Below, in pieces: positions 48,053-56,789 of a stretch of 64,000 nucleotides of DNA (within the stretch, counting starts at the first letter, position 1; every line of letters begins with the position of its first letter). This DNA comes from Planctomycetota bacterium (lineage in GTDB: Bacteria; Planctomycetota; UBA8742; UBA2392). The stretch spans positions 3,968,001 through 4,032,000 of the forward strand of contig JADJRK010000001.1 in the NCBI GenBank assembly GCA_016712285.1. Direction: 5' to 3'. Both the position numbers and the translations under genes were made by a program. Under the pieces are notes generated by a model. The model worked only from the letters and a program-made list of their open reading frames with translations, was not told where the DNA came from and did not search any database.

Positions 48053-48688
48053 ATGGCAGACGAACCGAAAAGAGAATTCCGCGCTTCCGCCCGCAATGTT
48101 CGCATGAGCGCGCGCAAAGCCCGGCTGGTCATGGACGCAGTGCGCGGCCGTGACGCCGACGAGGCGATGGTGGTGCTGGAGTACGTGAACAAGCGTGCCG
48201 CGCCAGCCATTCGCAAGCTGATTGAAAGCGCGATGGCCAACGCCGAGGAATACGGCAACCGGCAGGGCGTCGACATCGACACCGGCGAACTGGTGATTGC
48301 GACTGCCTATGCCGATGAAGGCCCGCGCATGAAACGCTGGCGCCCGCGCTCGCGCGGTATGGCCAACCCGTTCACGCGCTACACCTGCCACATGCATGTC
48401 GTGCTGGCTGAGCGCACCTGGCTGGACGAAAAGTCCAAGGGTCGTCCGGCGTTTGCCAAGCCCCGCCACCGGGTAAGCAAGGAAGCGCGCCTGGCCAAGA
48501 AGGGCATCATCGTCCCGGCGGACGCGGCCAAGGCCGAGAAGTCGGCAAAGCCCGCGGATAAAGGGGCCAAGGCCGAGGTCAAGGCAGACAAGAAACCTGC
48601 CGCCAAGTCAGCCAAGGCAGAAAAGAAGCCAGCAAAGAAGGCTGCGGCAAAGTCAGACAAGAAGACTGCCACAAAAAAGAAGAAGTAA
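48053..48688 (+). CDS. rplV: 50S ribosomal protein L22 with Lys/Ala tail
   Basis: 211 residues against about 110-120. The uL22 core ends near residue 145 and includes R-M-K-R-W-R-P-R-S-R-G, the tunnel hairpin. The remaining 60 or so residues are a repeated K-A-E-K, K-P-A-A and K-K-A-A tail. ATG 48053 has GGAG nine bases upstream; GTG 48032 is an alternative that adds seven residues. Confidence 0.93.
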   Translation: MADEPKREFRASARNVRMSARKARLVMDAVRGRDADEAMVVLEYVNKRAAPAIRKLIESAMANAEEYGNRQGVDIDTGELVIATAYADEGPRMKRWRPRSRGMANPFTRYTCHMHVVLAERTWLDEKSKGRPAFAKPRHRVSKEARLAKKGIIVPADAAKAEKSAKPADKGAKAEVKADKKPAAKSAKAEKKPAKKAAAKSDKKTATKKKK

Positions 48689-48743
48689 ACCGAAGAAGTA
48701 ATCGGCTGCCGCGGCAAGTGCCGCGCCAAGCGGGAAGAGAAAC

Positions 48744-49418
48744 ATGGGACAGAAAATCAGGCCATATGGATTCCGGGTGGGTGTCACCAAGCCGTGGCGC
48801 TCGCGCTGGTTCGCGAACAAGAAGCAGTTCGGCGCGTTCCTCGTTGAGGACACGAAGATCCGCAAGCACATCTTGAAAGAGTACAAGTTCGCTGCCATTC
48901 CGCGCGTCGAGATTGAGCGCAAGGGCGACGACAAGATCACCGTGTACATCTTCACGGCCAAGCCCGGCATGTTGATCGGCAAGAAGACCAACCGCCTGTC
49001 GGACCTTGAGAAAGAACTCGCGCTCATCACCAACGGCAAGATGATCGATACGCGCGTGCTGGAAGTGCAGAAGCCTGAACTGGACGCGCAGCTTGCCGCT
49101 GAGCGTATCTGTGAACAGCTTGAGCGTCGCGGCAGCTTTCGCCGCGCCATCAAGCGCGAAATGGAATTGATTCGCGGCGGCGGCGCACTGGGCGCCAAAG
49201 TCGTGGTTGCCGGCCGCCTTGGCGGTGCAGACCTGTCCCGTACCGAGAAGCAGGTATGGGGCTCAGTACCGCTCAGCACCCTGGATGCAGACATTGACTA
49301 TGGTTTCGCGGAAGCCCACACCACCTATGGCATCCTGGGCATCAAGGTGTGGATCAACCGCGGCCTGATGAAGCAGACGGAGGAGGCGAAGTATGGCCTT
49401 GCTGCCGAAAAGAACTAA
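48744..49418 (+). CDS. rpsC: 30S ribosomal protein S3
   Basis: 224 residues. uS3 shapes the mRNA entry channel and has helicase activity. MGQKIRPYGFRVGVTKPW start, KH domain with P-G-M-L-I-G-K-K (GxxG-type), and the C-terminal G-A-K-V-V-V-A-G-R-L-G-G-A are present. The 3' end overlaps rplP by 26 bp. Confidence 0.95.
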   Translation: MGQKIRPYGFRVGVTKPWRSRWFANKKQFGAFLVEDTKIRKHILKEYKFAAIPRVEIERKGDDKITVYIFTAKPGMLIGKKTNRLSDLEKELALITNGKMIDTRVLEVQKPELDAQLAAERICEQLERRGSFRRAIKREMELIRGGGALGAKVVVAGRLGGADLSRTEKQVWGSVPLSTLDADIDYGFAEAHTTYGILGIKVWINRGLMKQTEEAKYGLAAEKN

Positions 49419-49815
49419 GTACCGCAAGCAGATGCGCGGTGTCGTCAAGGGCAATGCCACACGCGGCAACTTTGTCGCGTTTGGAGATGCCGGATTGCAG
49501 ACACTTGAGCCTGCCTGGATCACCGGCCGCCAGATTGAAGCCGCACGCATCGCGATTTCGCGCGCGGTCGGCAAGGCGGGCAAGTACTGGATTCGCATTT
49601 TCCCGCACAAGCCGGTGTCAGCCAAGCCGCTTGAAACCCGACAGGGCAGCGGCAAAGGCGAGCCGGAATTCTGGTGCGCGGTAGTGAAACCGGGGACCGT
49701 GCTGTTCGAAGTCGGCGGCACGACCATTGACCTGGCACGCCAGGCACTGGCGAAGGCCGCTAACAAAATGCCGGTGCGCTGCCGCATGGTTGAGCGCCAG
49801 CACAAGATTGGGTAA
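49393..49815 (+). CDS. rplP: 50S ribosomal protein L16
   Basis: 140 residues. uL16 contacts A-site tRNA. It has the family start L-L-P-K-R-T-K-Y-R-K, and W-I-T-x-x-Q-I-E-A-A-R-I. GGAGG lies at 49380-49384 inside the rpsC coding end, and the ATG overlaps rpsC by 26 bp, so translation is coupled. Confidence 0.95.
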   Translation: MALLPKRTKYRKQMRGVVKGNATRGNFVAFGDAGLQTLEPAWITGRQIEAARIAISRAVGKAGKYWIRIFPHKPVSAKPLETRQGSGKGEPEFWCAVVKPGTVLFEVGGTTIDLARQALAKAANKMPVRCRMVERQHKIG

Positions 49816-49844
49816 TCGACGCAGCAAGCTTAAGGAACGAAGCC

Positions 49845-50198
49845 ATGAGCTTTGAAGGACTGAAGGGCAAGCCTGAGAAAGAACTGGTCGCGCGGCTGAA
49901 CGAGCTGGCCGACGATAACTTCAAGGCCAAGTTCACGACCGAGGCGATGACGTCGGCCCGTGGCGCGCAGATGCTGAAGCGTCGGCGTGAAGTGGCGCAG
50001 ATTCGCACGGTGCTGGAAGGTCGTGCGCGTTTGGAAAAGGCCAAGGCCGAGGCAAAGAAACTTGAGGTTGCGATCAAGGGGATCGGCGCGCCGCACGAGG
50101 GCGACAAGGCCCGCAAGGATTCGCGCCGCAAGCTGACCAGCCGCCTGGGGCAGTTGCAGCGCACGATTCGCGAACTGGATGCACTGACTGGAAAGTAA
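49845..50198 (+). CDS. rpmC: 50S ribosomal protein L29, elongated form
   Basis: 117 residues, nearly double the usual 60-70. The L29 core fits residues 1-65: E-K-E-L-V-A-R-L-N-E-L, then L-K-R-R-R-E-V-A-Q-I-R-T-V-L. The remaining 50 residues form a second basic helical segment (LEKAKAEAKKLE, then RRKLTSRLGQLQRTIREL) that could be a coiled coil at the tunnel exit, where L29 and L23 lie. Identity rests on position between rplP and rpsQ and on the helical pattern. Confidence 0.85.
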   Translation: MSFEGLKGKPEKELVARLNELADDNFKAKFTTEAMTSARGAQMLKRRREVAQIRTVLEGRARLEKAKAEAKKLEVAIKGIGAPHEGDKARKDSRRKLTSRLGQLQRTIRELDALTGK

Positions 50199-50267
50199 GG
50201 GCCGCACGCGCGGTTGAAGCAACTAGGGCAAAAGGGCTGAAGCCGAGCAGGCAAGCCGGAGAAACGA

Positions 50268-50585
50268 ATGCCAGAACAGACAAAGCCAGAGCGCAACGAC
50301 CGCCGCAAGATCGAGGGGCTGGTTGTCAGCAGCAAGATGCAGAAGACGATCACGGTGATGTGGGAGCGGCAGGTCATGCACCCGCACGTGCACAAGATCG
50401 TCAAGCGCCGCACCAAGCTGCACGCGCACGATGAGAACAACGAGGCAAAGGTGGGTGACCTGGTCGAGATCCAGGCCACGCGCCCGATCAGCAAGACCAA
50501 GACCTGGCGCCTGGTGCGTGTGCTGCGCAAGGCCCACGGCGCGCTGCTGAACGAGCAGGCCACCGAGGCGGCGGCCGCCAAGTAA
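50268..50585 (+). CDS. rpsQ: 30S ribosomal protein S17
   Basis: 105 residues. uS17 OB-fold protein. G-L-V-V-S-S-K-M-Q-K-T-I-T-V near residue 16, K-I-V-K-R-R-T-K-L-H-A-H-D and G-D-L-V-E-I are present. It has a short N-terminal basic extension and an Ala/Glu-rich end. Confidence 0.94.
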   Translation: MPEQTKPERNDRRKIEGLVVSSKMQKTITVMWERQVMHPHVHKIVKRRTKLHAHDENNEAKVGDLVEIQATRPISKTKTWRLVRVLRKAHGALLNEQATEAAAAK

Positions 50586-50682
50586 CGCAACCAGCCCCGG
50601 AAGGAATGCCGGGGGAAAGAGCCAGAAAAGGTCAGAGTGCAAGCCAGATTCATTGAAGGAATGAAGTCGAAGGAATGAAGTC

Positions 50683-51075
50683 ATGATTCAAGAACAGACA
50701 GTCATGGACATCGCCGACAACACCGGTGCGCGCACGGTTGAGTGCATCAAGGTGCTGGGCAACAGCGGCCAGCGCTATGCGTCCCTGGGCGACGTTGTCG
50801 TGGCGGTGATCAAGACAGCCACGCCGACGTGCGAGCTGTTCAAGAAGACCACCAAGAAAGACAAGAAGAAGCGCGTGGTGCGTTGCGTGATCGTCCGCAC
50901 GCGCCGCGCGGTGCGCCGCGATGATGGCAGCTACGTGCGTTTTGATCGCAACGCGGCGGTCATCGTGGACAAGGACAACAACCCGGTCGGTACCCGAATC
51001 TTCGGCGCCGTGGCCCGTGAGCTGCGCGGCAAGAAGTTCATGAAGATCGTGAGCCTGGCCAACGAAGTGATCTGA
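50683..51075 (+). CDS. rplN: 50S ribosomal protein L14
   Basis: 130 residues, about eight more than usual because of a Lys/Thr-rich insertion (ELFKKTTKKDKKKRV) near residue 50. It starts with canonical MIQEQT and ends G-T-R-I-F-G-A-V-A-R-E-L-R. uL14 forms an intersubunit bridge and binds RsfS. Confidence 0.95.
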   Translation: MIQEQTVMDIADNTGARTVECIKVLGNSGQRYASLGDVVVAVIKTATPTCELFKKTTKKDKKKRVVRCVIVRTRRAVRRDDGSYVRFDRNAAVIVDKDNNPVGTRIFGAVARELRGKKFMKIVSLANEVI

Positions 51076-51138
51076 AGAAGTGACCTGAATCTGGACCGCC
51101 CCGGCGGCCCGAGCATGAAGACAGCTGAGGACAGAACG

Positions 51139-51474
51139 ATGCAAGTGAAAGTCGGCGACATAGTGCAGATCATCAAGGGCAAGGATCGCCCGCAGACTGA
51201 GGACGAGCGGGCCAAGCCCAGCGGCCGCGTTCTGCGCGTCGACCGGGAAACGAACCGGGTGATCGTTGAAGGCAAGAACATGGTGTGGAAGCACCTGCGC
51301 AAGACCGAGCAGAACCCGCAGGGCGGGCGCCAGCAGCGTGAAGCTGCGATCCCCGCTGCGAACGTGATGCTTTGGAATGAGCAGGCAGGCAAGCCTGAGC
51401 GCGTCCACTACAAGAAGGAAGGCGGCAAGAAGGTGCGTTACTTCAAGAGCACCAAGACGGTGATCGACGGGTAA
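51139..51474 (+). CDS. rplX: 50S ribosomal protein L24
   Basis: 111 residues. uL24 starts 50S assembly and lies near the tunnel exit. KOW motif V-K-V-G-D-I-V-Q-I-I-K-G-K at the N-terminus, then I-V-E-G-K-N. ATG 51139 is chosen because it puts the KOW motif at the usual distance; 51115 would add eight residues. Confidence 0.93.
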   Translation: MQVKVGDIVQIIKGKDRPQTEDERAKPSGRVLRVDRETNRVIVEGKNMVWKHLRKTEQNPQGGRQQREAAIPAANVMLWNEQAGKPERVHYKKEGGKKVRYFKSTKTVIDG

Positions 51475-51516
51475 AGCGCAACCGGCACAAGTGCCGGGCC
51501 GCAGGAGACAGGAGCA

Positions 51517-52095
51517 ATGGCAAAAACTGAACCAAGGCTGAAGCTGAAGTACCAGAACGAGGTTGTACCGATGCTGCGCGAGCAGTTCGGTATCGAAAAC
51601 CCGATGGCTCTGCCACGCCTGAAGAAGATCACGCTCAACATGGGCTTCGGCAAAGCCGCCAAGGACAAGGGCAAGGCCCAGTCATTGACCGCCGAATTGA
51701 GTGAAATCGCGGGCCAGAAGGCTGTGGTGTGCCGCGCCAAGGTGGCGGCGGCGACCTTCAAGCTGCGCGAAGGCGACACCGTCGGCGCCAAGGTCACGTT
51801 GCGCGGTGAGCGCATGTGGCTGTTCCTGGAAAAGCTGGTCAGCGTTGCGGTGCCCCGCATTCGCGACTTCCAGGGCTTGAATGCGCGCGGGTTTGACCGC
51901 CGCGGCAACTACAACATGGGCCTGCAGGAACAGTCCATTTTCCCTGACATCGACCTCGACAAGATCAAAGAGGTCCAGGGCATGGACATCGCTTTCACCA
52001 TCAGCGGCAACGACGACGAAAAGAGTCGCGCCTTGCTGATGGGGCTGGGCCTGCCGCTGAAGAAACTGGCTGCAAAAAAGGAAATGGCTGAATAG
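51517..52095 (+). CDS. rplE: 50S ribosomal protein L5
   Basis: 192 residues. uL5 carries 5S rRNA into the central protuberance. The signature region near residue 65 (L-x-x-I-A-G-Q-K-A-V), then L-R-E-G-D-x-V-G-A-K-V-T-L-R and F-R-D-F-Q-G-type L-N-A-R-G-F-D are present. Confidence 0.95.
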   Translation: MAKTEPRLKLKYQNEVVPMLREQFGIENPMALPRLKKITLNMGFGKAAKDKGKAQSLTAELSEIAGQKAVVCRAKVAAATFKLREGDTVGAKVTLRGERMWLFLEKLVSVAVPRIRDFQGLNARGFDRRGNYNMGLQEQSIFPDIDLDKIKEVQGMDIAFTISGNDDEKSRALLMGLGLPLKKLAAKKEMAE

Positions 52096-52107
52096 CCGGA
52101 GGTAGCT

Positions 52108-52293
52108 GTGTCAAGAACATGCCTGGTAGAGAAATCGAAACGTCCGCCGAAGTTCAGCACGCGGCACCGCAACCGTTGCCAGCTTTGTGGCCGGCCGCGG
52201 GCGGTGTACCGCAAACTGCAAGTATGCCGTTGCTGCCTGCGAGATTTGGCAAGCAAGGGAGAAATCCCGGGCATGAAGAAGGCGAGCTGGTAG
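52108..52293 (+). CDS. rpsN: 30S ribosomal protein S14, zinc-binding type
   Basis: 61 residues, the short type Z form. Two CxxC pairs (CQLC and CRCC) bind zinc. The end G-E-I-P-G-M-K-K-A-S-W is canonical. GTG start at 52108 with GGAGG at 52098-52102. Confidence 0.95.
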   Translation: MSRTCLVEKSKRPPKFSTRHRNRCQLCGRPRAVYRKLQVCRCCLRDLASKGEIPGMKKASW

Positions 52294-52351
52294 TCAGCGC
52301 GCGGCGCTGTCCACCGAATCACAGGCAAGATCGAAATTGGAGTATCACCAG

Positions 52352-52750
52352 ATGTCGATGAACGACCCAATCTCGGACATGCTGACACGCATCCGCAATG
52401 CGAACCGGAATAACGCGGAAGTCGTGAGCATCCCGTACTCAAAGATGAAACACGAGCTGGCCAACGTGCTGCGGCGTGAGGGCTACGTCAACGAAGTCAA
52501 AACCGATGGCGACGGCGCCGCGAAGGTACTGAGCCTTCAGCTGCGTTACGGCCCCGACGGCGAGACTGTGCTGCACCGCATTGACCGCGTCAGCCGGCCG
52601 GGGCGCCGCGTGTACACCAGCGCCACCGAGATTCCGCGGGTGCGCGGCGGCATGGGCATCTGCATCATCTCGACAAGCCGCGGCGTGTTGAGCGACCGCG
52701 AGTGCCGCAAGCAGAAAGTCGGCGGCGAGCTGCTGTGCAAGGTGGGCTAA
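52352..52750 (+). CDS. rpsH: 30S ribosomal protein S8
   Basis: 132 residues. uS8 binds the central domain of 16S rRNA and represses the spc operon in enterobacteria. D-P-I-S-D-M-L-T-R-I-R-N-A start and the C-terminal signature near G-I-C-I-I-S-T-S-R-G-V-L are present. ATG 52352 has GGAG nine bases upstream. Confidence 0.95.
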   Translation: MSMNDPISDMLTRIRNANRNNAEVVSIPYSKMKHELANVLRREGYVNEVKTDGDGAAKVLSLQLRYGPDGETVLHRIDRVSRPGRRVYTSATEIPRVRGGMGICIISTSRGVLSDRECRKQKVGGELLCKVG

Positions 52751-52852
52751 GAACGGGCTGGTGGATCGCTGTGTGCAGACGGCACAGCCACCAGTGATTG
52801 AGTGGGCTCAAGTCAGGGTTGAAGTCAGGCTGAAGTACCAGAGGAACAAGTC

Positions 52853-53398
52853 ATGTCACGAGTCGGCAAACAACCGGTCAAAGTAACCCAGGGCGTCAAG
52901 TTGAACGTCGCCGGGAACCAGGTGACCGTGGAAGGCCCCAAGGGCAAGCTGAACCTTTCGCTGCGGCCCGAGGTCGCTGTCGAGGTCAAGGGCAGCGACG
53001 TGCAGGTCACCCGCAAGAACGACAGCAAGTTCGCGCGCGCGATGCACGGCACGGTGCGCGCGTTGATTTCGAACATGATTCACGGGGTGACCAAGGGCTT
53101 CCAGAAGAACCTCGACATCCAGGGTGTGGGTTGGCAGGGCAAGATGCAGGGCCGCAAGCTCGTGTTGCAGCTCGGCTTTTGCCATACCGTCGACTTTGAT
53201 GTGCCTGAGGGTGTGACCTGCACGATTCCGCACCCGCAGCGTCTCGAGATCACGGGCATCGACAAGCAGGCGGTGGGCGAGTTTGCGGCGCGCGTCCGCG
53301 CATCGCGCAAGCCCGAGCCGTACAAGGGCAAGGGCGTACGCTACGACGGCGAACGCGTTGTCCGAAAAGCCGGCAAGTCATTCGTGGGCGGCAAGTAG
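52853..53398 (+). CDS. rplF: 50S ribosomal protein L6
   Basis: 181 residues, standard. uL6 lies near the sarcin-ricin loop. It has the MSRVGKQPV start and the C-terminal signature P-E-P-Y-K-G-K-G-V-R-Y. Confidence 0.95.
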   Translation: MSRVGKQPVKVTQGVKLNVAGNQVTVEGPKGKLNLSLRPEVAVEVKGSDVQVTRKNDSKFARAMHGTVRALISNMIHGVTKGFQKNLDIQGVGWQGKMQGRKLVLQLGFCHTVDFDVPEGVTCTIPHPQRLEITGIDKQAVGEFAARVRASRKPEPYKGKGVRYDGERVVRKAGKSFVGGK

Positions 53399-53460
53399 GG
53401 GTGACGCTTGCGTCACCCGCGAAGGCAGATCGCAGAAGCTAACGAAAAAGGTAACACGTC

Positions 53461-53823
53461 ATGAAAACGCACAAAAAAGTCCGCCTGCGCAAGACGCGCC
53501 GCGCATTCCGTTCACGAAACCGCATGCGCGCGGCTGGCACGCGTCCGCGCCTGTCGGTGCATCGCAGCGACAACCACATCTCGGTCCAGATCATTGATGA
53601 CGAGAAGCAGCAGACGCTGGCGTTTGCCACAACCATCGGCAAGAACGCCGAGTTGAAGAACGGCGGCAACATCGCCGGCGCCAAGGCCGTCGGCAAGAAA
53701 ATCGCCGAGCTTGCGCTGGCCAAGGGCTTGAAGCAGGTGGCCTTTGACCGGGGCGCCTTCCGGTACCACGGGCGCATCAAGGCCCTGGCCGAAGCCGCAC
53801 GCGAAGCAGGACTGGAGTTCTAA
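53461..53823 (+). CDS. rplR: 50S ribosomal protein L18
   Basis: 120 residues. uL18 binds 5S rRNA with L5. Basic N-terminus (RLRKTRRAFRSRNRMRA), R-P-R-L-S-V-H-R-S and the C-terminal V-A-F-D-R-G-A-F-R-Y-H-G-R-I are canonical. Confidence 0.95.
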   Translation: MKTHKKVRLRKTRRAFRSRNRMRAAGTRPRLSVHRSDNHISVQIIDDEKQQTLAFATTIGKNAELKNGGNIAGAKAVGKKIAELALAKGLKQVAFDRGAFRYHGRIKALAEAAREAGLEF

Positions 53824-53910
53824 CAAGGGTGGCGCAGGCGTCGAATGCGCATGCGCACACCGAAAAGGCAGTTTGACAGCCGGCAGGACCGGCCATAAGT
53901 GAGGCAGGAC

Positions 53911-54621
53911 ATGGGTCAACGGATTTCGGCACGAGACCTGGAACTGGGTGAAGAAAAAGTAGTGCGCGTCAACCGCACCGCCGCTGTCGTAAAGGGCGGC
54001 CGGCGTTTCAGCTTTGCGGCTCTTGTGGTCGTAGGCGACCGCAAAGGTGCTGTGGGTTGGGGCCAGGGCAAGGCGCGCGAAGTGCCCGTCAGCATTGAAA
54101 AGGCTGTTCGCGACGCGCGCAAAAACATGACGCGCTACCCGCTGCGTGGCGACACCATCCCGCACGAAGTGTGGGGCCATTTCCGCAGCGCTCGCGTGCT
54201 GCTCAAGCCCGCTGCCCCGGGTACCGGTATCAAAGCCGGCGCCTCGGTGCGCGCGGTGGTCGAAGAACTTGGCATTCGCAACCTGCTGACCAAGGTGTAC
54301 GGCAGCCGCAACCCGTTGAACGTGGTGAAGGCGTGCTTTGACGGCCTGGACCAGCTGCTGAGCAAGAAGCAGGTGTTCGAAGCCCGTGGCCTGCCGGTGC
54401 ACGCTGACCGCGAAGGCCCCAAGCTTGAGCCTGTCGGCCTGGACGAGAGTGAAAAGCCGCGCCGCAAGGACACCCGCAAGATGAAGGGTGGCGACAAGGG
54501 TGGCCGTGGCGGTCGTGGCGGCCGTAAGGGTCGCGATCGCGGCGCTGAAGAGGGCGCAGCGGACCAGGGTGATGCGGGCGGCGAAGCGCCGGCAGCAGAA
54601 GCCCAGGGCGGCACGACCTGA
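53911..54621 (+). CDS. rpsE: 30S ribosomal protein S5 with Gly/Arg-rich tail
   Basis: 236 residues against about 165. Core signature V-K-G-G-R-R-F-S-F-A-A-L-V-V-V-G-D near residue 28 and G-S-R-N-P-L-N-V-V-K-A are intact. The last 60 or so residues form a tail rich in GGRGGRKGR followed by an acidic Ala-rich end. ATG 53911 has GAGG six bases upstream; GTG 53899 is possible. Confidence 0.94.
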   Translation: MGQRISARDLELGEEKVVRVNRTAAVVKGGRRFSFAALVVVGDRKGAVGWGQGKAREVPVSIEKAVRDARKNMTRYPLRGDTIPHEVWGHFRSARVLLKPAAPGTGIKAGASVRAVVEELGIRNLLTKVYGSRNPLNVVKACFDGLDQLLSKKQVFEARGLPVHADREGPKLEPVGLDESEKPRRKDTRKMKGGDKGGRGGRGGRKGRDRGAEEGAADQGDAGGEAPAAEAQGGTT

Positions 54622-54752
54622 GCATGACCAGTGCCGGTCTTGGCCGGAAACATGAATTCGTTGTCAATGGAACCCAGGGTTCCAATACCAGGCGAAATGC
54701 CGAGTGATGCGGGAAACCAGCCATTGGTGCCGGCTTCTCGAGGAGCGAAACG

Positions 54753-55244
54753 ATGGACCTGAATGAACTGAAGGGCAAGCCGCGCACGCGCAAGAAGCCG
54801 ATGGTGCGCAAGGGTCGTGGCCCGGGTACCGGCAAGGGTCGTACTGCCGGCCGCGGCGGCAAGGGCGCTTCCGCGCGTACCGGCTTTTCACACAAGTGGT
54901 ACTTCGAAGGCGGCCAGATGCCGCTGGTTCGCCGTCTGCCGAAGGTGGGCTTCAACAACTACCTGTTCAGCAAGGAAATTGTCGTGCTGAACGTGCGTTC
55001 GCTGAATGACTTTGAGGCAGGCGCCACGGTCGGCCCGGAAGAGTTTCTCAAGGCGGGCTTGATCAACAAGTTTGCCGACGGCGTGAAAGTGCTCGGCGAA
55101 GGCGACCTCGAAAAGAAGCTCACCGTGCGCGCCCATCGCTTCAGCAAGTCTGCGCGCGAGAAGATCGAGGCCAAGGGCGGCAAGTGCGAAGTCATCGAGG
55201 TTGCGGCAGCCGTAGCGCCAAAGAAGGAAAAAGGCAAGGCCTAG
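54753..55244 (+). CDS. rplO: 50S ribosomal protein L15
   Basis: 163 residues. uL15 has the Gly-rich loop G-R-G-P-G-T-G-K-G-R-T-A-G-R-G and the C-terminal globular domain ending in V-I-E-V. It follows rpsE after 131 bp with no rpmD (L30) gene between. Confidence 0.94.
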   Translation: MDLNELKGKPRTRKKPMVRKGRGPGTGKGRTAGRGGKGASARTGFSHKWYFEGGQMPLVRRLPKVGFNNYLFSKEIVVLNVRSLNDFEAGATVGPEEFLKAGLINKFADGVKVLGEGDLEKKLTVRAHRFSKSAREKIEAKGGKCEVIEVAAAVAPKKEKGKA

Positions 55245-55306
55245 CGTTTTCACCGGGATTTAGCATTCTCCGGCGCTTCGTCGCCGGTCGTTGATCGAGG
55301 CAGTAC

Positions 55307-56728
55307 ATGTCGCAAGCCGCAGGGCCAGCCGAGCTGTTCGCAAACCTTTTCAAGGTACCGGAACTTCGCAAGAAGGCCCTGTTCACCTTGATGATCCTGG
55401 CTGTCTACCGGCTGGGCAGCACGATCCCGGTACCGGGCATCGACAACCTGCAATTTGCGGAAGTATTCAAAGAGCAGATGAGCGACAGCTGGGTGTTCGG
55501 CTTTCTCGGCGTGTACAACGCGCTGTCTGCCGGCGGCTTGACCGACTTCACGATCTTCAGCCTCGGCATCATGCCCTACATCAGCGCCGAGATTATTTTC
55601 CAGTTGCTGACCAAGGTTGTGCCCAAGCTTGAAGAGATCCAGAAAGAGGGGCAAAGCGGGCAGCGCCGCATCCGGATGTATGCGCGACTGGCCACCATGC
55701 CGATCTGCCTGGTGCAGTCGTTCTTTACTATTCAGTTGCTTACCAGCCAGGCAAACCTTGCCGCGTCGGTTACCTGGAACCTGACAATTTTTACCGCCAT
55801 GGCGATGCTGACCATGACTGCGGGCGCGTACTTCCTGATCTGGCTGGGCGACCAGATCACCGAGCACGGCATTGGCAACGGCGTTTCACTGCTGATCATG
55901 GCCGGCATCATTGCCGCGCTGCCAAACTCGATCCTGGGTTTCATACAGCCGATGCTCGACAGCACCGTGGATGCAGGCATCAGCCTTGACGCCTTCATCA
56001 GCCTGATGACGCTGATGATCATGCTGGTCGCGATCACATACGGTATCGTGGTGATCACGCTGGGTCGGCGCGAAATCGTGATCCAGCACGCCAAGCATGT
56101 GCGTGGCGCCAAGGTCGTCGGCGGCCAGCGCCAAACGTTTCCGCTGCGCGTGGACCAAGCCGGTGTGATCCCGATTATCTTCGCGTCGGCGCTGCTGACT
56201 CTGCCGACGATTCTGTTCGGCAGCATCCAGGGCGGCATTGATGGAACCGGGTTCTGGGGCGCGCTTGTCAGCGACTTGAACAACATCTTCAGCAGCTATG
56301 GGTTTGTCTGGACGATGACCTACAGTGCGATGATTTTCTTCTTCACCTACTTCTGGGTGCAGTTGCAGTTCAACCCGGTAGAGCTGGCCAAGAATTTCAA
56401 AGAGTGGGGGGCGTTCATTCCTGGCGTCAGGCCGGGCAAGGACACCGTTACGTACCTCTCTGATATTCTGCGCCGTATGACGCTGGCCGGCGCAACGTTC
56501 CTGTGCCTTGTGGCCGCAGTTCCGCAGATGCTGCCCGACGTGATGATCTTCATTTTCGGCGACTCGGAAACTCTGACCAGCAATCGACTGTTCTTCCAGA
56601 TCATGGGCGGCACCAGCCTGCTGATCGTGGTGCACGTGGCGCTTGACCTGGTGCAGAAGGTTGAAGTCGCGCTCATCCAGCGCAACTACGACGCCTACAC
56701 GGGCACGGTTGGACAGCGCAAGCGTTAG
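55307..56728 (+). CDS. secY: Preprotein translocase subunit SecY
   Basis: Channel subunit of the Sec translocon, 473 residues with ten membrane segments. Signature G-S-T-I-P-V-P-G-I near residue 36, I-S-A-E-I-I-F-Q-L-L, and G-I-G-N-G-V-S-L-L-I near 187. The cytoplasmic loop Y-W-V-Q-type F-N-P-V-E-L-A-K-N, G-x-x-P-G near 365, and R-M-T-L-A-G-A are present. Confidence 0.96.
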   Translation: MSQAAGPAELFANLFKVPELRKKALFTLMILAVYRLGSTIPVPGIDNLQFAEVFKEQMSDSWVFGFLGVYNALSAGGLTDFTIFSLGIMPYISAEIIFQLLTKVVPKLEEIQKEGQSGQRRIRMYARLATMPICLVQSFFTIQLLTSQANLAASVTWNLTIFTAMAMLTMTAGAYFLIWLGDQITEHGIGNGVSLLIMAGIIAALPNSILGFIQPMLDSTVDAGISLDAFISLMTLMIMLVAITYGIVVITLGRREIVIQHAKHVRGAKVVGGQRQTFPLRVDQAGVIPIIFASALLTLPTILFGSIQGGIDGTGFWGALVSDLNNIFSSYGFVWTMTYSAMIFFFTYFWVQLQFNPVELAKNFKEWGAFIPGVRPGKDTVTYLSDILRRMTLAGATFLCLVAAVPQMLPDVMIFIFGDSETLTSNRLFFQIMGGTSLLIVVHVALDLVQKVEVALIQRNYDAYTGTVGQRKR

Positions 56729-56744
56729 CGCAACGAAGTCTCTG

Positions 56745-56772
56745 ACGCCGGGGCGGCATGCCGCCCCGGCGT
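56745..56772. other. Perfect 28-bp palindrome between secY and adk
   Basis: The two 14-base halves (56745-56758 and 56759-56772) are exact reverse complements with no spacer. No T-tract follows (GTAAACATTG). It may be a pause or processing hairpin or a DNA-binding site. Confidence 0.7.
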
Positions 56773-56789
56773 AAACATTGAAGGCAGAC

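Noticed and set aside
49393..49418. Frameshift fusion of rpsC and rplP
   Set aside because: Both proteins have complete family termini and rplP has its own GGAGG; this is a normal coupled overlap.
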